From contig QJZC01000051.1 of assembly GCA_003247575.1 (NCBI GenBank), forward strand, positions 62,001-126,000: a DNA stretch of 64,000 nucleotides, read 5' to 3'. This DNA comes from Pseudomonadota bacterium. Its GTDB lineage: Bacteria > Myxococcota_A > UBA9160 > SZUA-336. Below, one piece after another: positions 61,024-64,000 of the stretch. The notes below the pieces were generated by a model. The model was not told the DNA's origin, did no database searches, and saw only the letters and a program-made list of their open reading frames with translations. Both the position numbers and the translations under genes were made by a program. Numbering within the stretch: position 1 is the stretch's first letter; each line of letters starts with the position of its first letter.

Positions 61024-62538
61024 ATGAGCGAGGGGGCCGGAGAGCAGGTCGTGACTGCGCGCAGCGCACACCGGTGGCTGTTCGCGCTCACAGCCTTCTT
61101 TTGGCTGAGCGGCTGCGGACCCGAGGTGGAGAAGCCGCAGACGACGCCGTCCGACACCCTTGCCGCCGATGCGCTGTTGTCCGAATTCGGGGACCCGTCG
61201 CTGGCCAGCTTCACGGGAGACCTGGACGCCATGCGCGAGCGGCGGGTCATTCGGGCGTTGGTGACCCCCAGCCGCACAGACTTCTTTCTCGACAGCGGCC
61301 ACATCCGTGGCATTCAGGCAGAGCTCCTGAGCGCATTTGCCGCACGGCTCAATCGGGGAATCCGCGACGAGACGCGCAAGGTTCGCATTCAATACGTCCC
61401 CGTCCCCTTCTCCGAGCTCTTGAGAGCCCTGCGTTCAGGACGCGGCGACATCGCGGCCGCGTTCCTCACCGTGACCGAGGAGCGGAGCCAGGACGTGGCC
61501 TTCACGGCACCCTTTCGACGCTCCGTATCGGAGGTGATCGTCGTCCACCGCGACGTGCCTGCGCCCGAAAGCCTACGCGACCTCGCCGGCAAGCGGGTGC
61601 AGGTTCTGAGCTCGAGCAGCTACGCGGAGCACCTGCGCGAGCTCGACACGAAGCTGCGCACCGAAGGCCTAGCCGGGCTCGAAGTCGAGGAGGTCGATGC
61701 GCGCTTGCGAAGCGAGGACGTGCTCGAGTTCGTGAACGCCGGTGTCATCCCCATGACTGCCATCGATGCCTTCAAGGGTCGTCTATGGGCGCGCGTGCTG
61801 CCCGACATTCGAGTCCTGGACGTACACCTCACCGACGGCAACCAGGTCGCCTGGGCAGTGCGCGAAGACGCAGACCTGCTGCGGCACGAGCTCGATGCCT
61901 TCGTAGCCGAGGCGCGCGAGGGAGCGCTGCTCGGAAACCTTCTACTGCGTCGTTACTTCGATAGCGGGCGCTGGCTCGAGAACCCGACCTCGCGCACGGA
62001 ACGCGACAAGCTGCGGCGCTTCATGCACCTGTTCGAGAAGTACGGCGATCGCTACGGCTTCGACCCACTCGCACTCGCCGCGCAGGCGTACCAGGAATCC
62101 CAGCTCGACCCCAGAGCCCGCAGCGCCGCCGGAGCCGTCGGCCTGATGCAGGTGCTTCCGAGCACCGCCGCCGATCCCAACGTCGGCATCCGCAAGATCG
62201 AGGATCCCGATGGGAGCGTCCATGCGGGCGCCAAGTATCTGGCATTCCTGCGAGACCGCTACTTCTCCGATCCGTCGCTCAGCGAATGGAGTCAGCGTAC
62301 CTTCTCCTGGGCGGCGTACAACGCCGGGCCCCACACGATCCTCGAAGCGCGCGAGCTCGCAGGCCGCATGGGCCTGGACCCGAACGAGTGGTTCGGAAAC
62401 GTCGAGGTGGCCACGGCGCGCCTCGTCGGTCGTGAGCCGGTGCGCTACGTCTCGAACATCCATCGCTATCACGTCGCCTACCGCATGGCGCAGGCTCAGG
62501 CGGCCATGCGTGACGAAGCGATCGAAGAACTGCCCTGA
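61024..62538 (+). CDS. MltF-like membrane-bound lytic murein transglycosylase
   Basis: A 504-residue lipoprotein-like enzyme (FFWLSGC). The periplasmic substrate-binding type 3 domain spans about residues 75-310 (IRALVTPSRTDFFLDSG, FTAPFRRSVSEVIVV, AGKRVQVLSSSSYAEHL). A C-terminal SLT lysozyme-like domain carries catalytic glutamate E358 in AYQESQLDPRARS, then AVGLMQVLPSTA and WAAYNAGPHTI. MltF cleaves peptidoglycan to 1,6-anhydro products and its SBP domain senses cell-wall peptides. ATG 61024 is the natural start; upstream the frame has no signal. Confidence 0.9.
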   Translation: MSEGAGEQVVTARSAHRWLFALTAFFWLSGCGPEVEKPQTTPSDTLAADALLSEFGDPSLASFTGDLDAMRERRVIRALVTPSRTDFFLDSGHIRGIQAELLSAFAARLNRGIRDETRKVRIQYVPVPFSELLRALRSGRGDIAAAFLTVTEERSQDVAFTAPFRRSVSEVIVVHRDVPAPESLRDLAGKRVQVLSSSSYAEHLRELDTKLRTEGLAGLEVEEVDARLRSEDVLEFVNAGVIPMTAIDAFKGRLWARVLPDIRVLDVHLTDGNQVAWAVREDADLLRHELDAFVAEAREGALLGNLLLRRYFDSGRWLENPTSRTERDKLRRFMHLFEKYGDRYGFDPLALAAQAYQESQLDPRARSAAGAVGLMQVLPSTAADPNVGIRKIEDPDGSVHAGAKYLAFLRDRYFSDPSLSEWSQRTFSWAAYNAGPHTILEARELAGRMGLDPNEWFGNVEVATARLVGREPVRYVSNIHRYHVAYRMAQAQAAMRDEAIEELP

Positions 62539-62642
62539 GCGGAGCCGCGGGGCGACGGCTCGGCGCACCCGGTAGACCCTCCTCCGCGACAGCTTGATCG
62601 CGCCACGAGCGACTTCGGCTTCGTTTGCCGCGGGTACGGTCG

Positions 62643-64000
62643 ATGGCCCGCAGAGCCGATATGGGCCTCGTAGAACGCTGCCAGACACGCTTTCGATCTG
62701 CCGCAACCCGGAAGGGATCCAGCTTGGCGACTCAGCCATCGACTCCAGCGGATCACCCGATCGCGCGTACCACCATCGAGTCGGTGTTCGAGTGGCTGCT
62801 GCGCTGTGCTGCGGTCGCCAGTTGTCTATTCCTGGCACAGCAGACGCTCTTCTACCTGGCCATTCGATCGCTCGATCCCTTCCCAGCATCGGCAGACCTG
62901 GAGATCTATCGCGGCCATCTCCTCATCACGGCACTCGGCACCACGTTCAACGTAGGCGCGTGGTGGTTCAGCCGGCGGATCCAGGCGAGGCAGACCCTGG
63001 GCGCCTTCGTCATCGCAGGAAACTCGATCCTGTTCACCGGCTCATGGTGGTTCGTGCTCGAACTCTACCAGTCCCTTCTGCTCCCCCTTCTGATTCCGGC
63101 CTTCCTGTCCCTGGCAGTCTTCGCGGGGTTGCTGGGTCGAGTGCGGACGGCCAGCGCGCTCTGCGTCCTACTCAGCGCAGAGTACGCGGGACTGCTCTTC
63201 GTGGCAGATCAGCCCTACCGCAAGCTTCCGACAGAAGTCCTCTGGTTGGCACCTGCCACCTGTGCCCTGATGTTTTGTCTCTCGATCCTCATGACCTTCG
63301 TCTCGAAGCGACTGCAGCGAGGCGAGTCCCGACTTCGCTCGGCATCCTCCGAACTAGCCGCGACCAACGCCGAACTCGAACGGGCGCAGGCCCTGCTATC
63401 CAGGTACCTGGCGCCCCAGCTCGCTCGACAGATCGTGTCTGGGTGCGGAGAGAAGATCGCGAGACACGAGCGTCGCAAGCTCACCCTATTCTTCTCGGAC
63501 ATCAAGGACTTCACAGCGACCACCGATGCCATGGAGCCCGAGGATCTGGCGAGTCTTCTCAATCGCTATCTCCAAGAAATGGTAGACATCGCCAACGAGC
63601 ATGGCGGAACCGTCGCTCAGATCTCCGGAGACGGACTCTTCATTCTATTCGGAGCTCCCGAGGCCGCCAGCGATCGCGAACACGCCCTGCGCGCAGTCCG
63701 CATGGCCATCCGGATGCAGGAGCGAACGACAGAGCTCCAGCAGGAGTGGTTCGGATCCGGAATCGAAACTCCGTTCGAAATTCGCTGCGGCATCAACACC
63801 GGAATGGCCACCGTGGGAGGCTTCGGATCCGATGGGCGACGCGAGTACACGGCGATTGGCATGCAGACCAACCTTGCGGCACGCCTGGAAGCCGCCTGCA
63901 CCCCCGGAAAGATTCTCATGAGCCACAGCACCTGGGCGCTGGTGCACCACGAGATCCCCTGCATCGAACAGCAGCAGATCTCGGTCAAGGGATTCCATCG
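62643..64000 (+). CDS. class III adenylate/guanylate cyclase, membrane-linked (partial, runs off window)
   Basis: The frame is open from ATG 62643 to the window end (about 452 residues visible). Five to six membrane helices lie between residues about 50 and 215 (LLLPLLIPAFLSLAVFAGLLG, LWLAPATCALMFCLSILMTFV). A coiled linker follows, then a class III cyclase domain. Metal aspartates are D286 (LFFSDIKDF) and D330 (QISGDGLFILFG), with the later RCGINTGMATVGGFGSDGRREYTAIG segment. ATG 62661 and TTG 62724 are other possible starts. The last residues before the end are ISVKGFH. Confidence 0.85.
   Translation, partial: MARRADMGLVERCQTRFRSAATRKGSSLATQPSTPADHPIARTTIESVFEWLLRCAAVASCLFLAQQTLFYLAIRSLDPFPASADLEIYRGHLLITALGTTFNVGAWWFSRRIQARQTLGAFVIAGNSILFTGSWWFVLELYQSLLLPLLIPAFLSLAVFAGLLGRVRTASALCVLLSAEYAGLLFVADQPYRKLPTEVLWLAPATCALMFCLSILMTFVSKRLQRGESRLRSASSELAATNAELERAQALLSRYLAPQLARQIVSGCGEKIARHERRKLTLFFSDIKDFTATTDAMEPEDLASLLNRYLQEMVDIANEHGGTVAQISGDGLFILFGAPEAASDREHALRAVRMAIRMQERTTELQQEWFGSGIETPFEIRCGINTGMATVGGFGSDGRREYTAIGMQTNLAARLEAACTPGKILMSHSTWALVHHEIPCIEQQQISVKGFH

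Noticed and set aside
1-64000. tRNA, rRNA, CRISPR or transposase genes
   Set aside because: No cloverleaf-like T-arm context, rRNA segment, regular spaced repeats or transposase motifs were found by eye. A tRNAscan or Infernal run would settle small RNAs.

Overview
The window is high-GC DNA from a Gram-negative bacterium. It carries a TonB-dependent outer-membrane receptor, several lipoproteins, an MltF-type lytic transglycosylase and a Tat-exported DUF1552 protein. Three things point to a myxobacterium-like or other deltaproteobacterial-grade lineage: a DUF1592/DUF1552 operon (a pair common in Planctomycetes and Myxococcota), large eukaryote-like Ser/Thr kinases, and many STAND ATPases. That assignment is an inference; there is no rRNA in the window. 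I saw no tRNA, CRISPR array, insertion sequence or prophage.

Layout. 0.2-9.5 kb: TonB receptor (-), a secreted HExxH lipoprotein, a ribosome hibernation factor (-), two related small secreted proteins, and a NarL-type response regulator whose 3' end overlaps a convergent 7TM histidine kinase. 9.8-16.9 kb: an alpha/beta hydrolase and a TetR regulator diverging from a perfect 18-bp palindrome, the three-gene DUF1592/DUF1552 operon, and a nucleotidyltransferase. 17.0-24.7 kb: two giant kinase-like/ATPase/TPR proteins in tandem. 24.9-33.7 kb: cytochrome c' with cytochrome b561, a metzincin-type protease with a partner, a LuxR-type regulator, a TPR lipoprotein, a Flp-like pilin and a polytopic membrane protein. 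34.3-42.3 kb: a third giant kinase-like protein, a GT39-type glycosyltransferase, a membrane protein, a DUF6573-like protein and a short PaaK-like adenylating enzyme. 42.5-54.1 kb: an XRE-STAND-TPR regulator, a papain-like protease, an FGE/sulfatase-modifying-factor protein, an ECF-like sigma factor, a fourth giant kinase-like protein and a carboxypeptidase-regulatory-domain protein. 54.2-57.5 kb (-): PRPP synthetase homologue, thymidine/AMP phosphorylase homologue and an IMPase-family protein. 57.8-64.0 kb: CheY-CheC-PAS histidine kinase operon, BCAM0308-family protein, MltF-like transglycosylase, and a class III adenylate cyclase that runs off the window.

The strongest system-level signal is the set of four paralogous proteins of about 1,260-1,290 residues built as kinase-like domain, AAA/STAND ATPase, then helical repeats. 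Their starts align exactly, with the ATP-binding lysine position at residue 36 in all four, but only one keeps a full kinase active site. The other three have lost different catalytic residues, which suggests a kinase family turning into ATPase-based signalling scaffolds. Unlike HstK-type relatives they end right after the helical repeats, with no histidine-kinase module.

A second genome-wide signal is the recurrence of short imperfect tandem repeats (10-21 bp unit, most often 14-15 bp) in intergenic DNA, at gene ends and just before starts. I list eleven arrays.
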